Of a stretch of 37,677 nt of DNA, positions 16,793 through 24,719 are shown piece after piece. Numbering within the stretch: the first letter of the stretch is position 1; the number at the start of each line of letters is the position of its first letter. The notes beneath the pieces are model-generated. The model saw only the letters and a program-made list of their open reading frames with translations. It had not been told where the DNA came from and did not search any database. This stretch comes from Hylemonella sp. UBA6679. GTDB taxonomy: Bacteria > Pseudomonadota > Gammaproteobacteria > Burkholderiales > Burkholderiaceae_C. The translations under genes and the position numbers were made by a program. The stretch is taken from NCBI GenBank assembly GCA_002454975.1, contig DKJZ01000020.1:1-37677 (forward strand), given 5' to 3'.

Positions 16793-17124
16793 TGCATGAG
16801 GGTTGGGAGGTCTGGGCGGCCTTGCTCGCGGCCACCATCGGCACCTACATTTGCCGCGCCGTGGGTGTGGCCTTGTCGGGTCGCATAGACCAGGACAGCG
16901 AAATTTTCCGCTGGCTCTCGGCGGTGACCTACGCCATGGTCGCGGCCCTGGTGGTGCGCATGATTTTGCTGCCCTTGGGCACGCTGGCCACCGTGCCTTG
17001 GTGGGTGCGCGTGCTGGTCAGTGCGCTGAGCGTGGCGGTGATGATGTCAAGCCCACAGCGCCGGCTGGTGCCTGCCTTGCTCACGGGCACCTTGCTGATG
17101 GTCACCTACGGCGTGCTGCGCTAA
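16789..17124 (+). CDS. azlD: AzlD family small exporter subunit
   Basis: A 111-residue membrane protein with about four hydrophobic segments (WAALLAATIGTYICRAVG, YAMVAALVVRMILLPLG and others). It is the expected partner of AzlC. The ATG overlaps the azlC stop as ATGA, and GAGGAG lies 6 bp upstream. The gene ends 3 bp before the converging lpxH gene, and no terminator is visible between them. Confidence 0.87.
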   Translation: MMHEGWEVWAALLAATIGTYICRAVGVALSGRIDQDSEIFRWLSAVTYAMVAALVVRMILLPLGTLATVPWWVRVLVSALSVAVMMSSPQRRLVPALLTGTLLMVTYGVLR

Positions 17125-17127
17125 AGC

Positions 17128-17961
17128 TTAAGCCAGCGTGTAGCTGCTGATGTGCAGGGCATCGGCGCTGGTCATATGGCCGTGAGCATTGCTTGTGATG
17201 GCTTGGTCAAGGCTCAAGCGCATCATTTGCAGGCGTGGCACTTGGGCGCTGGCGACCCAGTCGCTCAGCACATGCCGTTGGTAGCGTCCCCACACCTGGT
17301 GCTGCGGTTGGTGCGTGTGGCCGTGAATCAGGGTGGAGGCCTGGGCGGCGTCGAGCCACTGTGCGGCCAATGCCAGGTCCACATCAACGAGCAGGGCCTG
17401 CTGCTTGTGCGATTCACTTTGGGCACGCATTTGTGCAGCCATCTCACGGCGTTGCGCCAAGGGCTGGGCTAAAAAAGTGGTTTGCCAAGATGCCTGACGC
17501 ACTTGGGTGCGAAAAGCTTGGTAGGGTGCGTCGTCGATGCACAGCGCATCGCCATGGGTGAGCAGGGTGCGGGTGTGGCCCCACAGCAGCACGGTGGGGT
17601 CGCTCAGCAGTTGCACGCCAGCGTGTTGTGCAGCAGCTTGGCCAAATAAAAAATCGCGGTTGCCATGCATCAGGTACACCGGGCGCTGTGCGCTGCAGGC
17701 ACGCAGCACCTCCACACAGCGCGACTCGAAAGAGCCGCGCTCGCCCAGCGTGTCGTCACCCACCCAAACCTCAAAGAGGTCGCCCAGAATGATCAGGGCA
17801 TCGGCCTGGCAGGCTTGCAGCGCACCTTGCCAAGCGGCAAAGGTGGCGGGCTCAGAGCCCTGCAGGTGCACATCAGACAGCACCTCGATGCTGCGCCAGT
17901 GCGCAGGTGCTTGCAGCAACTGCGCTTGGGGCACGGAGCTCAAGGGCTGGCTGTTGGTCAA
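17128..17961 (-). CDS. lpxH: UDP-2,3-diacylglucosamine diphosphatase
   Basis: Hydrolyses UDP-2,3-diacylglucosamine to lipid X in lipid A synthesis, at the inner face of the cytoplasmic membrane. The 277-residue protein has all metallophosphoesterase motifs: SDVH (Asp30, His32), GDLFEVWVGDD, GNRDFL, LTHGD (His136) and GHTHQP (His213, His215). The family is usually about 240 residues; the extra length is at the two ends. The start overlaps the ppiB stop by 4 bp; ppiB followed by lpxH is the E. coli order too. Confidence 0.95.
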   Translation of the reverse strand: MTNSQPLSSVPQAQLLQAPAHWRSIEVLSDVHLQGSEPATFAAWQGALQACQADALIILGDLFEVWVGDDTLGERGSFESRCVEVLRACSAQRPVYLMHGNRDFLFGQAAAQHAGVQLLSDPTVLLWGHTRTLLTHGDALCIDDAPYQAFRTQVRQASWQTTFLAQPLAQRREMAAQMRAQSESHKQQALLVDVDLALAAQWLDAAQASTLIHGHTHQPQHQVWGRYQRHVLSDWVASAQVPRLQMMRLSLDQAITSNAHGHMTSADALHISSYTLA

Positions 17962-18464
17962 GCCAGAACCGTGGCCTTGGTGATCACCACGTCGTCTTTG
18001 GGCACATCGCCGTGGTAGCCGCGTTGGCCGGTTTTGACCTTGGCAATCTTGTCCACCACGTCGTTGCCGGCCACCACTTTGCCAAACACCGCGTAGCCCC
18101 AGCCTTGGGCCGAAGGGGCGGTGTGGTTGAGGAAGTCGTTGTTGGCCACGTTGATGAAAAACTGTGCTGTGGCCGAGTGTGGGTCGCTGGTGCGCGCCAT
18201 GGCCACGGTGTAGTGGTTGTTTTTCAGACCGTTGTTGGCTTCGTTCTCAATGGGCGCATCGCTGGGCTTTTGGCTCATGCCGGGCTCAAAGCCGCCGCCT
18301 TGGATCATGAAGCCAGGGATGACGCGGTGAAAAATCGTGCCGTCGTAATGGCCTTTTTCCACGTACGACAAAAAGTTGGCGGTGCACTTGGGCGCTTTTT
18401 CAGCGTCGAGTTCAAGGGTGATGACGCCGTGGTCCAGGATGCTGAGTTCGACTTTGGGGTTCAT
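17958..18464 (-). CDS. ppiB: Cyclophilin-type peptidyl-prolyl isomerase, cytoplasmic
   Basis: A 168-residue single-domain cyclophilin without signal peptide. Visible motifs are the catalytic-site stretch IFHRVIPGFMIQGG, then ARTSDPHSATAQFFINV and GYAVFGKVVAGNDVVDKI. It begins 4 bp after the ppiA stop and overlaps lpxH at its own stop. The high similarity to the neighbour ppiA points to an old tandem duplication that produced a cytoplasmic and a periplasmic isomerase. Confidence 0.95.
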   Translation of the reverse strand: MNPKVELSILDHGVITLELDAEKAPKCTANFLSYVEKGHYDGTIFHRVIPGFMIQGGGFEPGMSQKPSDAPIENEANNGLKNNHYTVAMARTSDPHSATAQFFINVANNDFLNHTAPSAQGWGYAVFGKVVAGNDVVDKIAKVKTGQRGYHGDVPKDDVVITKATVLA

Positions 18465-18468
18465 GGTT

Positions 18469-19056
18469 TTATTTCAGTTGGGTTGCAGAAAGAATGTTGA
18501 CAGAGGCCAGCGGCACATTTTGGAACATGCCCTTGTTGCCGGTAGGCGCAGCGCGGATTTTGTCCACCACCTCCATGCCCGCTACCACCTTGCCAAAAAC
18601 CGTGTAGCCAAAGCCATCGGGGTTGGGGGCGTTGAGCATGTCGTTGTTCACCACATTGATGAAAAACTGCGAGGTGGCCGAATTGGGGTTGCCGGTGCGA
18701 GCCATAGCGATGGTACCGCGATCGTTTTTCAGGCCGTTCTTGGCCTCTAATTCCACCGGCGCGCGGGTGGCTTTTTGCTGCATGTCTGGCGTGAAGCCAC
18801 CACCTTGGATCATGAAGCCATCGATCACGCGGTGGAACACGGTGCCATCGTAATGTTTGTCTTTGACGTAACGTAAAAAGTTGTCCACCGTTTTGGGCGC
18901 CTTGCTTGGGTCGAGCTCCAGAACGATGTCGCCCTGGTTGGTGCTGAGTTTGACTTGCGGCAGGCCTTGCGCCCAGGCGCTCATCCCCAGCAAGGACAGG
19001 GCGCAAAGCAGCACACAGCGGCGCATCACAGACAGAGGGTTAGAGCGAGTGTTCAT
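18469..19056 (-). CDS. ppiA: Cyclophilin-type peptidyl-prolyl isomerase, periplasmic
   Basis: A 195-residue cyclophilin with an N-terminal signal peptide (RRCVLLCALSLLGMSAWA, cleavage after AWA at about residue 29). The isomerase core has FHRVIDGFMIQGG, ARTGNPNSATSQFFINV and YTVFGKVVAGMEVVDKI. The ATG overlaps the stop of the L,D-transpeptidase gene as ATGA; an internal Met11 is a possible alternative start with the same signal peptide. The context suggests that it helps fold envelope proteins. Confidence 0.95.
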   Translation of the reverse strand: MNTRSNPLSVMRRCVLLCALSLLGMSAWAQGLPQVKLSTNQGDIVLELDPSKAPKTVDNFLRYVKDKHYDGTVFHRVIDGFMIQGGGFTPDMQQKATRAPVELEAKNGLKNDRGTIAMARTGNPNSATSQFFINVVNNDMLNAPNPDGFGYTVFGKVVAGMEVVDKIRAAPTGNKGMFQNVPLASVNILSATQLK

Positions 19057-20291
19057 CCGACGATTCCTTCAAAGAAAATTTTCCATTGGTTGCCTTGGCG
19101 TATCCAGTATTGTCGTTTGCTCTGGGCCACGACTTTGCCGTCTAGCGCCTCATCAAAAGTGACCATCATCACCTCTTCATGGTCGGCCCAGCGCAGCATG
19201 GAGAGGTTGTTCAAGTCGAGTTTGCCGCGGGGCTGCAGGCCAAGCTCTTTTTTGAACTGGGGTTCCCATTGGGCCCGTGTTTTGCCAAAGCTGGAAAAGT
19301 CTTTGGCGTAAAAATCTAAGGCGCGGTTGGCGTCGCGGCGGGACTTGGCCGCGCGCCAGGCTAAAAACGCATGCTCAAAAGAGCGCGTGCGCTGGCCAAC
19401 GGCCTCGGGCTTGACCCAATCTATGGTTCGCGTGATGAGCACCGGCGTGGTTTTTGTGGCCACAGTCTTGAGCAAGTAGCTCAGGTCGTCGTTGGACAGC
19501 ACCAGGCAACCATCGGTGGCCAGAGGTGCGCGGGCGTACTGGTTGGGGGGCGTGCCATGCAACCAAATGCCGCTGCCAGTTTTGCCACGCCGCACATCGA
19601 GCATGTTGGGGTAGTTGATGGGCAAGGCGCCGGCGCCGTAAAACTCGGGCAGCTGCTTGGGGTCCAGGGTGCCGGTGATGAAGTAAACCCCAACGGGTGT
19701 GCGCAAATCGCCGCGTACGTTTTTCTCGGTGCCAAGCTTGCCCACCGAGACATAAAAATCAGCCACCAAACGCAACCGCTGGTTGTTGTTTTCAAACAGA
19801 TACAGGCGCGATTTGGTGGCGTCCACGGCAATGGCGTGCCGGTTCGCATCCGAGAGGTTCACAAACGCCGACGGAATGCTGCCCCCGGGCGGGCGTTCGG
19901 TATGGGCTTTGACACGGCGGCGCGATTCTTCCCGCAGAGCGTCAAGCGCATCCGAGCGGGCGCTGACCAAGGGGTCGGGTACATCGCCCAGTTGTTTGAT
20001 AGGGCGCGCCCGCGCCAACAACAAATCGCCATAGACCAGTTGGGCCAGCTGGAAGTTGGGGTAGTCGCGGGCCAAGCGGGCGGCCTTGTCCAAGGCTTGC
20101 GCGCTTTGGCCTGCAGCGGTTAGGCGGTAAATCTCCAGCAGCCGGGCTTCGCTGTCGTTGAGTGAGGCCGCAGCGTTGGCCTGCGCTGGGGCTGGGCCAG
20201 GGGCGGAGGGAGCGATGGTTTGCCCTTGGGCCAAGGGCAGCAGGAGGGTGACGCAGAGCAGGCTCGTGAGCGCGGTCTTCAATCGTTCCAT
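19053..20291 (-). CDS. L,D-transpeptidase/carboxypeptidase with NTF2-like C-terminal domain (Csd6-like)
   Basis: A 412-residue exported protein with signal peptide LTSLLCVTLLLPLAQGQ. The layout is an N-terminal helical region (about 45-130), a YkuD catalytic domain (about 150-300) and an NTF2-like domain (about 305-412). The YkuD active site shows IWLHGTP with catalytic His, and ATDGCLVLSN with catalytic Cys; the common SHGC is replaced by TDGC. This three-part layout is that of Helicobacter Csd6, an L,D-carboxypeptidase that trims peptidoglycan peptides and affects cell shape, so a trimming role is as likely as cross-linking. No ribosome site is evident. The gene overlaps ppiA by 4 bp and follows the TPR gene. 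Confidence 0.87.
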   Translation of the reverse strand: MERLKTALTSLLCVTLLLPLAQGQTIAPSAPGPAPAQANAAASLNDSEARLLEIYRLTAAGQSAQALDKAARLARDYPNFQLAQLVYGDLLLARARPIKQLGDVPDPLVSARSDALDALREESRRRVKAHTERPPGGSIPSAFVNLSDANRHAIAVDATKSRLYLFENNNQRLRLVADFYVSVGKLGTEKNVRGDLRTPVGVYFITGTLDPKQLPEFYGAGALPINYPNMLDVRRGKTGSGIWLHGTPPNQYARAPLATDGCLVLSNDDLSYLLKTVATKTTPVLITRTIDWVKPEAVGQRTRSFEHAFLAWRAAKSRRDANRALDFYAKDFSSFGKTRAQWEPQFKKELGLQPRGKLDLNNLSMLRWADHEEVMMVTFDEALDGKVVAQSKRQYWIRQGNQWKIFFEGIVG

Positions 20292-20348
20292 CGGGCTGGG
20301 CGCCTGCTCACCAGGGTGGCAAGCGGCGCACGGGAGTTAAGCAGATGC

Positions 20349-21452
20349 TCAGGATTCTTTCACAATCAGCCAGCGACCGCCGGCTTTGGCCAGCCAGAGG
20401 GTTTTTTGCTTGACCGAGACCACCTTGTCGGCCTTGTAGTCTTGTACAAATTGGGCGGTGGCTTTGTTGCCATTGACACTCACTTTGACCTTGGAGAGTT
20501 TCACGCTGATGGAGCGCTTGGTGGCAATCAGGCTGTCGCGCTTGCTTTCCCACTCGCTACGCGACAAGCCATTGGGTGGCACAAAATCGCGGCCGTAGGC
20601 AGCCAGGTAAGCCCGCACATCTTTCTCAGACCAAGCGGCGGCCCAGGCACGCACGGCAGCGTCCACCTCGGCCGTGGTACCTGCTTTGTCCGATGCCACA
20701 GCGGGGCTGCGGCTAGAAGACTCCAGCACCATGGGTGCAGAAGCTGAGGCCAGCTCCACCACACCACCGCGAGCTGGGGCGGCTGGCATGGGTGCCAGCG
20801 GCGCAGGGGTCAAACCCGCAGCGGGTGCGGTGTAGGCAGGTGCAGTCACAGCTGGGGCCGACCTGGTGGGTGCGGGTGCGGCAGCCGGTGCCGCAGGCAC
20901 GGCCGGCTCGTTGCCAGGCATGTCCGTGCGGCGAGGCGAGGGGTTGAAAAGCTCACGCACCAAGGCCAGCTTGGGGGTCACGGCGGTGTTGCTGCTGTCG
21001 AGTTGCAAGGCTTTGTTGTAAGCCTGGCCGGCGAGTTTGGCGTAGACATCGCCAAGGTTTTCATGGGCCGTGGCGTAGCTTGGGTTGGTGCGGATGGCCA
21101 TTTCCAAGGCAAGGCGCGCTTTGTCAAACTGGTTTTGGCTGGCGTAGAGCACGGCCAGGTTGTTGTAGGGCTCAGGCAGCTCGGGGTAGTCTTCAGTTAA
21201 GCGGGTGAAGGTGGTGATGGCCTCAGCGGTTTTGCCGCTGTCGCGCTGGATCACACCTTTAAGAAAGCGCATTTGCGGGTCGCGGGGCTTGTTGACCAGG
21301 TACTGGTCAGCCAACACTTGGGCTTCGTTGAGCTTGCCCGAACGCATCAGCTGGGTGACAGCGTTGTAGTCGTCAGCCAAGGCTGCACCGCAGCAAAACA
21401 AGACCAGCAGTGTGAATGCCCGAAAAATAGCCATAGGATGTGTGTTTGCCAT
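20349..21452 (-). CDS. Exported TPR protein with NTF2-like C-terminal domain
   Basis: A 367-residue protein of unknown function with a signal peptide (AIFRAFTLLVLFCCGAALA, cleavage before DDYNAV). Tetratricopeptide-like repeats occupy about residues 27-160, for example PEPYNNLAVLYASQNQFDKA and SYATAHENLGDVYAKLA. They are followed by an Ala/Pro-rich linker and an NTF2-like domain at about 255-367. That last domain (AWAAAWSEKDVRAYLAAYG, PNGLSRSEWESKR) aligns by eye with the C-terminal domain of the next gene. A second in-frame ATG at 21434 may be the real start. It is the first gene of the leftward envelope operon ending in lpxH, and diverges from cysS. Confidence 0.85.
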   Translation of the reverse strand: MANTHPMAIFRAFTLLVLFCCGAALADDYNAVTQLMRSGKLNEAQVLADQYLVNKPRDPQMRFLKGVIQRDSGKTAEAITTFTRLTEDYPELPEPYNNLAVLYASQNQFDKARLALEMAIRTNPSYATAHENLGDVYAKLAGQAYNKALQLDSSNTAVTPKLALVRELFNPSPRRTDMPGNEPAVPAAPAAAPAPTRSAPAVTAPAYTAPAAGLTPAPLAPMPAAPARGGVVELASASAPMVLESSSRSPAVASDKAGTTAEVDAAVRAWAAAWSEKDVRAYLAAYGRDFVPPNGLSRSEWESKRDSLIATKRSISVKLSKVKVSVNGNKATAQFVQDYKADKVVSVKQKTLWLAKAGGRWLIVKES

Positions 21453-21518
21453 GAATAAATTGTTGGTCTGCGCTGAACCTTGTCTCGGATCTCAACGCTT
21501 ATACTCATTTTTATTCTA

Positions 21519-21559
21519 GCGCCATCATGCTACGTTTTCGATAGCTTTTGTGATGGCGC
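21519..21559. repeat. Imperfect 41-bp inverted repeat upstream of cysS
   Basis: Outer arms GCGCCATCA (21519-21527) and TGATGGCGC (21551-21559) are perfect 9-bp inverted repeats. Inside them GCTA (21529-21532) and TAGC (21542-21545) pair around a T-rich loop. The right arm contains an ATG (21553) in frame with cysS. The element looks like an inserted palindromic repeat unit, not a terminator, since no T-run follows. Confidence 0.7.
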
Positions 21560-21576
21560 AATCCATTGAACTACCC

Positions 21577-22965
21577 ATGAGTTTGCGAATATTTAACACC
21601 TTAAGCCGTGTGCCGGAGGTCTTGACCCCCATCGAGCCTGGCCACGTGCGCATGTATGTGTGCGGCATGACGGTGTACGACTACTGCCACCTGGGCCACG
21701 CGCGCGCCATGGTGTCGTTTGATGTGGTGCAGCGTTGGCTCAAGGCCAGCGGTTTGCGCGTGACTTATGTGCGTAATGTCACCGACATTGACGACAAGAT
21801 CATCAAGCGTGCTTTAGACAATGGCGAGACCATCCGCAGCCTCACTGACCGCATGGTGCAAGCGCTGCACGAAGACGCCGATGCCCTGGGCATTGAGCGC
21901 CCCACCCACGAGCCACGCGCCATGGACTATGTGCCGCAAATGCTCGATGTCATCGCTAAGTTAGAGGCCAAAGGCCTGGCCTACCGCGCAGAGGGTGGCG
22001 ACGTGAATTACGCGGTGCGTAAGTTTGAGGGCTACGGCAAGTTATCGGGCAAGTCTTTGGATGAACTGCGCGCCGGTGAGCGCGTGGCCGTGTTGGGTGA
22101 CAAGCAAGACCCGCTGGACTTTGTGCTGTGGAAATCTGCCAAAGCCACCGAGCCTGACGAGGCCAAGTGGGCCAGCCCTTACGGCAGCGGTCGCCCGGGT
22201 TGGCACATCGAGTGCTCAGCCATGAGCTGTGCGTTGTTGGGTGAACATTTCGACATCCACGGCGGTGGGGCTGATTTGCAGTTTCCCCACCACGAGAATG
22301 AAATCGCGCAAAGCGAAGGCGCCAACGGCCAGCCGCTGGCCAATGTGTGGATGCACAACGGCTTTGTGCGGGTGGACAACGAGAAGATGTCCAAGTCTTT
22401 GGGCAACTTCTTCACCATCCGCGAGATCTTGGCCAAGTTCGATGCCGAGACCGTGCGCTTTTTTATTTTGCGCGCGCACTACCGCAGCCCACTCAACTAC
22501 AGCGATGCGCACCTGGATGACGCGCGCAACGCCTTGAAGCGGCTCTACACCGCGCTGAATTTGGTCGCGCCCGATGCTGCGGTGTTGGCGCAACCCCTGA
22601 ACTGGGCATCCCCCTTTGCGCAGCGCTTCAAAGCCGCGATGGACGAAGACTTTGGCACGCCCGAAGCCGTGGCGGTGTTGTTTGAGTTGGCCGGCGAGGT
22701 CAACAAAACCCGCAGTGGCGGACTCGCAGCATTGCTGCAGCAGCTCGGTGGCTGCCTGGGTTTGTTGCAAGGCAAGCCGCAAGACTTTTTGCAAGCCGGT
22801 GCAGGCCTGGACGAAGCGGCCATTGCGCAAAAAATTGCCGAACGTGCGGCGGCCAAAGCCGCTAAAAACTTTGCCCTGGCGGACCAGATTCGCCAAGACT
22901 TGCTGGCCCAAGGCATTGTGCTCAAAGACAGCGCTGCTGGCACCACTTGGGAAGCCGCGGCATGA
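21577..22965 (+). CDS. cysS: Cysteinyl-tRNA synthetase
   Basis: Charges tRNA-Cys with cysteine. From ATG 21577 the protein is 462 residues and begins MSLRIFNTLSR, the usual family start. The frame is open back to ATG 21553 and GTG 21550, but those codons lie in the right arm of a palindromic repeat and encode residues not seen in the family. Cys29 (YVCGMTVYDY) is a zinc ligand, HLGH at residues 38-41 is the HIGH motif, and EKMSKSLGNFF is the KMSKS loop. It heads a rightward run and overlaps the glycosylase gene by 4 bp. Confidence 0.95.
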   Translation: MSLRIFNTLSRVPEVLTPIEPGHVRMYVCGMTVYDYCHLGHARAMVSFDVVQRWLKASGLRVTYVRNVTDIDDKIIKRALDNGETIRSLTDRMVQALHEDADALGIERPTHEPRAMDYVPQMLDVIAKLEAKGLAYRAEGGDVNYAVRKFEGYGKLSGKSLDELRAGERVAVLGDKQDPLDFVLWKSAKATEPDEAKWASPYGSGRPGWHIECSAMSCALLGEHFDIHGGGADLQFPHHENEIAQSEGANGQPLANVWMHNGFVRVDNEKMSKSLGNFFTIREILAKFDAETVRFFILRAHYRSPLNYSDAHLDDARNALKRLYTALNLVAPDAAVLAQPLNWASPFAQRFKAAMDEDFGTPEAVAVLFELAGEVNKTRSGGLAALLQQLGGCLGLLQGKPQDFLQAGAGLDEAAIAQKIAERAAAKAAKNFALADQIRQDLLAQGIVLKDSAAGTTWEAAA

Positions 22966-23624
22966 GCTTGGTGCCCGAACTGGCCACGCCCGACTACTGG
23001 CACGAGGCGTGTGCCCACCTCATCAGCAAAGACCGCGTGATGAAGCGCATCATCCCCGAGCATGGCGATGCGCGTTTGCAAACCCGGGGGGACGCTTTCA
23101 CCACCTTGGCGCGCAGCATTGTGGGACAACAAATTTCTGTCAAAGCCGCGCAAACCGTCTGGGAGCGTTTTGTCGAGCTGTTGCCCAAGCAACGCGGTGC
23201 GGCCAAAGGCACGCTTAAGCCTGCGCAGGTGCTCAAGTTGCGGGTGGATGCCATGCGCGCCGCAGGTTTGAGTGCGCGCAAGGTGGAATACCTGGTGGAC
23301 CTCTCGCTGCACTTTGACAATGGCCAGCTGCACGTGACCGACTGGGCCAGCATGGACGACGAGGCCATCATTGCCGAGCTGGTGGCCATCCGCGGTATTG
23401 GGCGATGGACGGCCGAGATGTTTCTCATCTTCTACCTCATGCGTCCCAATGTTTTGCCACTTGACGATGTGGGGCTGATCAATGGCATCAGCCACAATTA
23501 TTTTTCGGGCGAGGTGGTCAGCCGCAGCGATGCGCGCGAAGTGGCCCAAGCCTGGGCGCCTTATTGCAGCGTGGCGACTTGGTATATTTGGCGCAGTCTG
23601 GATCCGGTGCCGGTGGACTATTGA
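22962..23624 (+). CDS. DNA-3-methyladenine glycosylase II, AlkA-type HhH-GPD
   Basis: Removes alkylated bases such as 3-methyladenine from DNA. The protein is 220 residues from ATG 22962, which overlaps the cysS stop as ATGA; a start at 22947 is less likely. The HhH-GPD core is complete: LARSIVGQQISVKAA, the hairpin AIRGIGRWTAEMFL, and the catalytic Asp in VLPLDDVGL. It lacks the N-terminal domain of E. coli AlkA, as many short bacterial members do. The next gene, accA, starts 53 bp downstream. Confidence 0.92.
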   Translation: MSLVPELATPDYWHEACAHLISKDRVMKRIIPEHGDARLQTRGDAFTTLARSIVGQQISVKAAQTVWERFVELLPKQRGAAKGTLKPAQVLKLRVDAMRAAGLSARKVEYLVDLSLHFDNGQLHVTDWASMDDEAIIAELVAIRGIGRWTAEMFLIFYLMRPNVLPLDDVGLINGISHNYFSGEVVSRSDAREVAQAWAPYCSVATWYIWRSLDPVPVDY

Positions 23625-23677
23625 GCACCGCACCCTGGGTGTGCGTTCGCGCATCCGTTTGAACAAGGAGAGCACGG

Positions 23678-24655
23678 GTGGCTAAAAAAACATTCCTCGA
23701 CTTCGAGCAACCGATTGCCGAGCTGGAAAGCAAAATTGAAGAGCTGCGCTACGTGCACAACGAGTCGGCGGTGGACATCTCTGCCGAGATTGAGCAGCTC
23801 AGCAAAAAGAGCCTGCAACTCACCAAAGACGTCTACAGCGACCTCACGCCGTGGCAGATCACCAAGATCGCGCGCCACCCCGAGCGTCCGTACACCATGG
23901 ATTACATCGACGACATCTTCACCGACTTTGTCGAGATGCACGGTGACCGCCATTTCGCCGACGACCTGAGCATTGTGGGCGGCCTGGCACGCTTCAACGG
24001 CACCCCTTGCATGGTGCTGGGCCAGCAAAAAGGGCGCGACACCAAAGAGCGCAGCGCGCGCAACTTTGGCATGAGCAAGCCCGAGGGTTACCGCAAGGCC
24101 TTGCGCCTGATGAAGACCGCCGAGAAATTCAAGCTGCCGGTGTTCACCTTTGTGGACACGCCCGGTGCTTACCCCGGCATTGACGCCGAGGAACGCGGCC
24201 AGTCCGAGGCCATTGGGCGCAATATTTTCGAGATGGCCCAACTTGAGGTGCCCATCATCACCACCATCATTGGTGAGGGGGGCTCGGGTGGCGCTTTGGC
24301 CATCTCTGTGGGCGACCAGCTGTTGATGCTGCAGTACTCGATTTACTCGGTCATCAGCCCTGAAGGCTGCGCCAGCATTTTGTGGAAAACCGCTGACAAA
24401 GCCCAAGACGCCGCCGAGGCCTTGGGCATCACAGCACACCGCCTCAAGGCCTTGGGCTTGGTGGACAAAATCGTCAACGAACCCGTGGGCGGCGCACACC
24501 GCGACCCCAAGCAGATGGCCGCTTACCTCAAGCGCGCCCTGACCGAGGCTTACCGTCAGGTGGCCGACCTCAAGACCAAAGAGCTGTTGGAGCGCCGCTA
24601 CGAGCGCTTGCAAAGCTACGGGCGCTTCAACGACACCCGCGCCAGCAGCAAATGA
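23678..24655 (+). CDS. accA: Acetyl-CoA carboxylase, carboxyltransferase alpha subunit
   Basis: Transfers the carboxyl group from biotin to acetyl-CoA together with AccD, the first committed step of fatty acid synthesis. The 325-residue protein has the normal length. It starts at GTG with a strong AAGGAG site 7 bp upstream, giving MAKKTFLDFEQPI. Visible signatures are EMHGDRHFADD, FVDTPGAYPG, EERGQSEAI and the oxyanion segment GEGGSGGALAI. The stop is followed directly by a perfect hairpin. Confidence 0.96.
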   Translation: MAKKTFLDFEQPIAELESKIEELRYVHNESAVDISAEIEQLSKKSLQLTKDVYSDLTPWQITKIARHPERPYTMDYIDDIFTDFVEMHGDRHFADDLSIVGGLARFNGTPCMVLGQQKGRDTKERSARNFGMSKPEGYRKALRLMKTAEKFKLPVFTFVDTPGAYPGIDAEERGQSEAIGRNIFEMAQLEVPIITTIIGEGGSGGALAISVGDQLLMLQYSIYSVISPEGCASILWKTADKAQDAAEALGITAHRLKALGLVDKIVNEPVGGAHRDPKQMAAYLKRALTEAYRQVADLKTKELLERRYERLQSYGRFNDTRASSK

Positions 24656-24680
24656 TGTGAGGGGCAGGGTAGCCCTCACA
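24656..24680 (+). other. Hairpin after accA without T-run
   Basis: TGTGAGGG (24656-24663) and CCCTCACA (24673-24680) form a perfect 8-bp stem with a 9-nt loop, starting at the base after the accA stop. No T-run follows, so it is not a typical intrinsic terminator. It could protect the accA mRNA 3' end or reduce read-through into tilS. Confidence 0.45.
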
Positions 24681-24719
24681 CCATGAGGCTGGCTCTATGA
24701 CACCCGCTTCACGCCTGCC

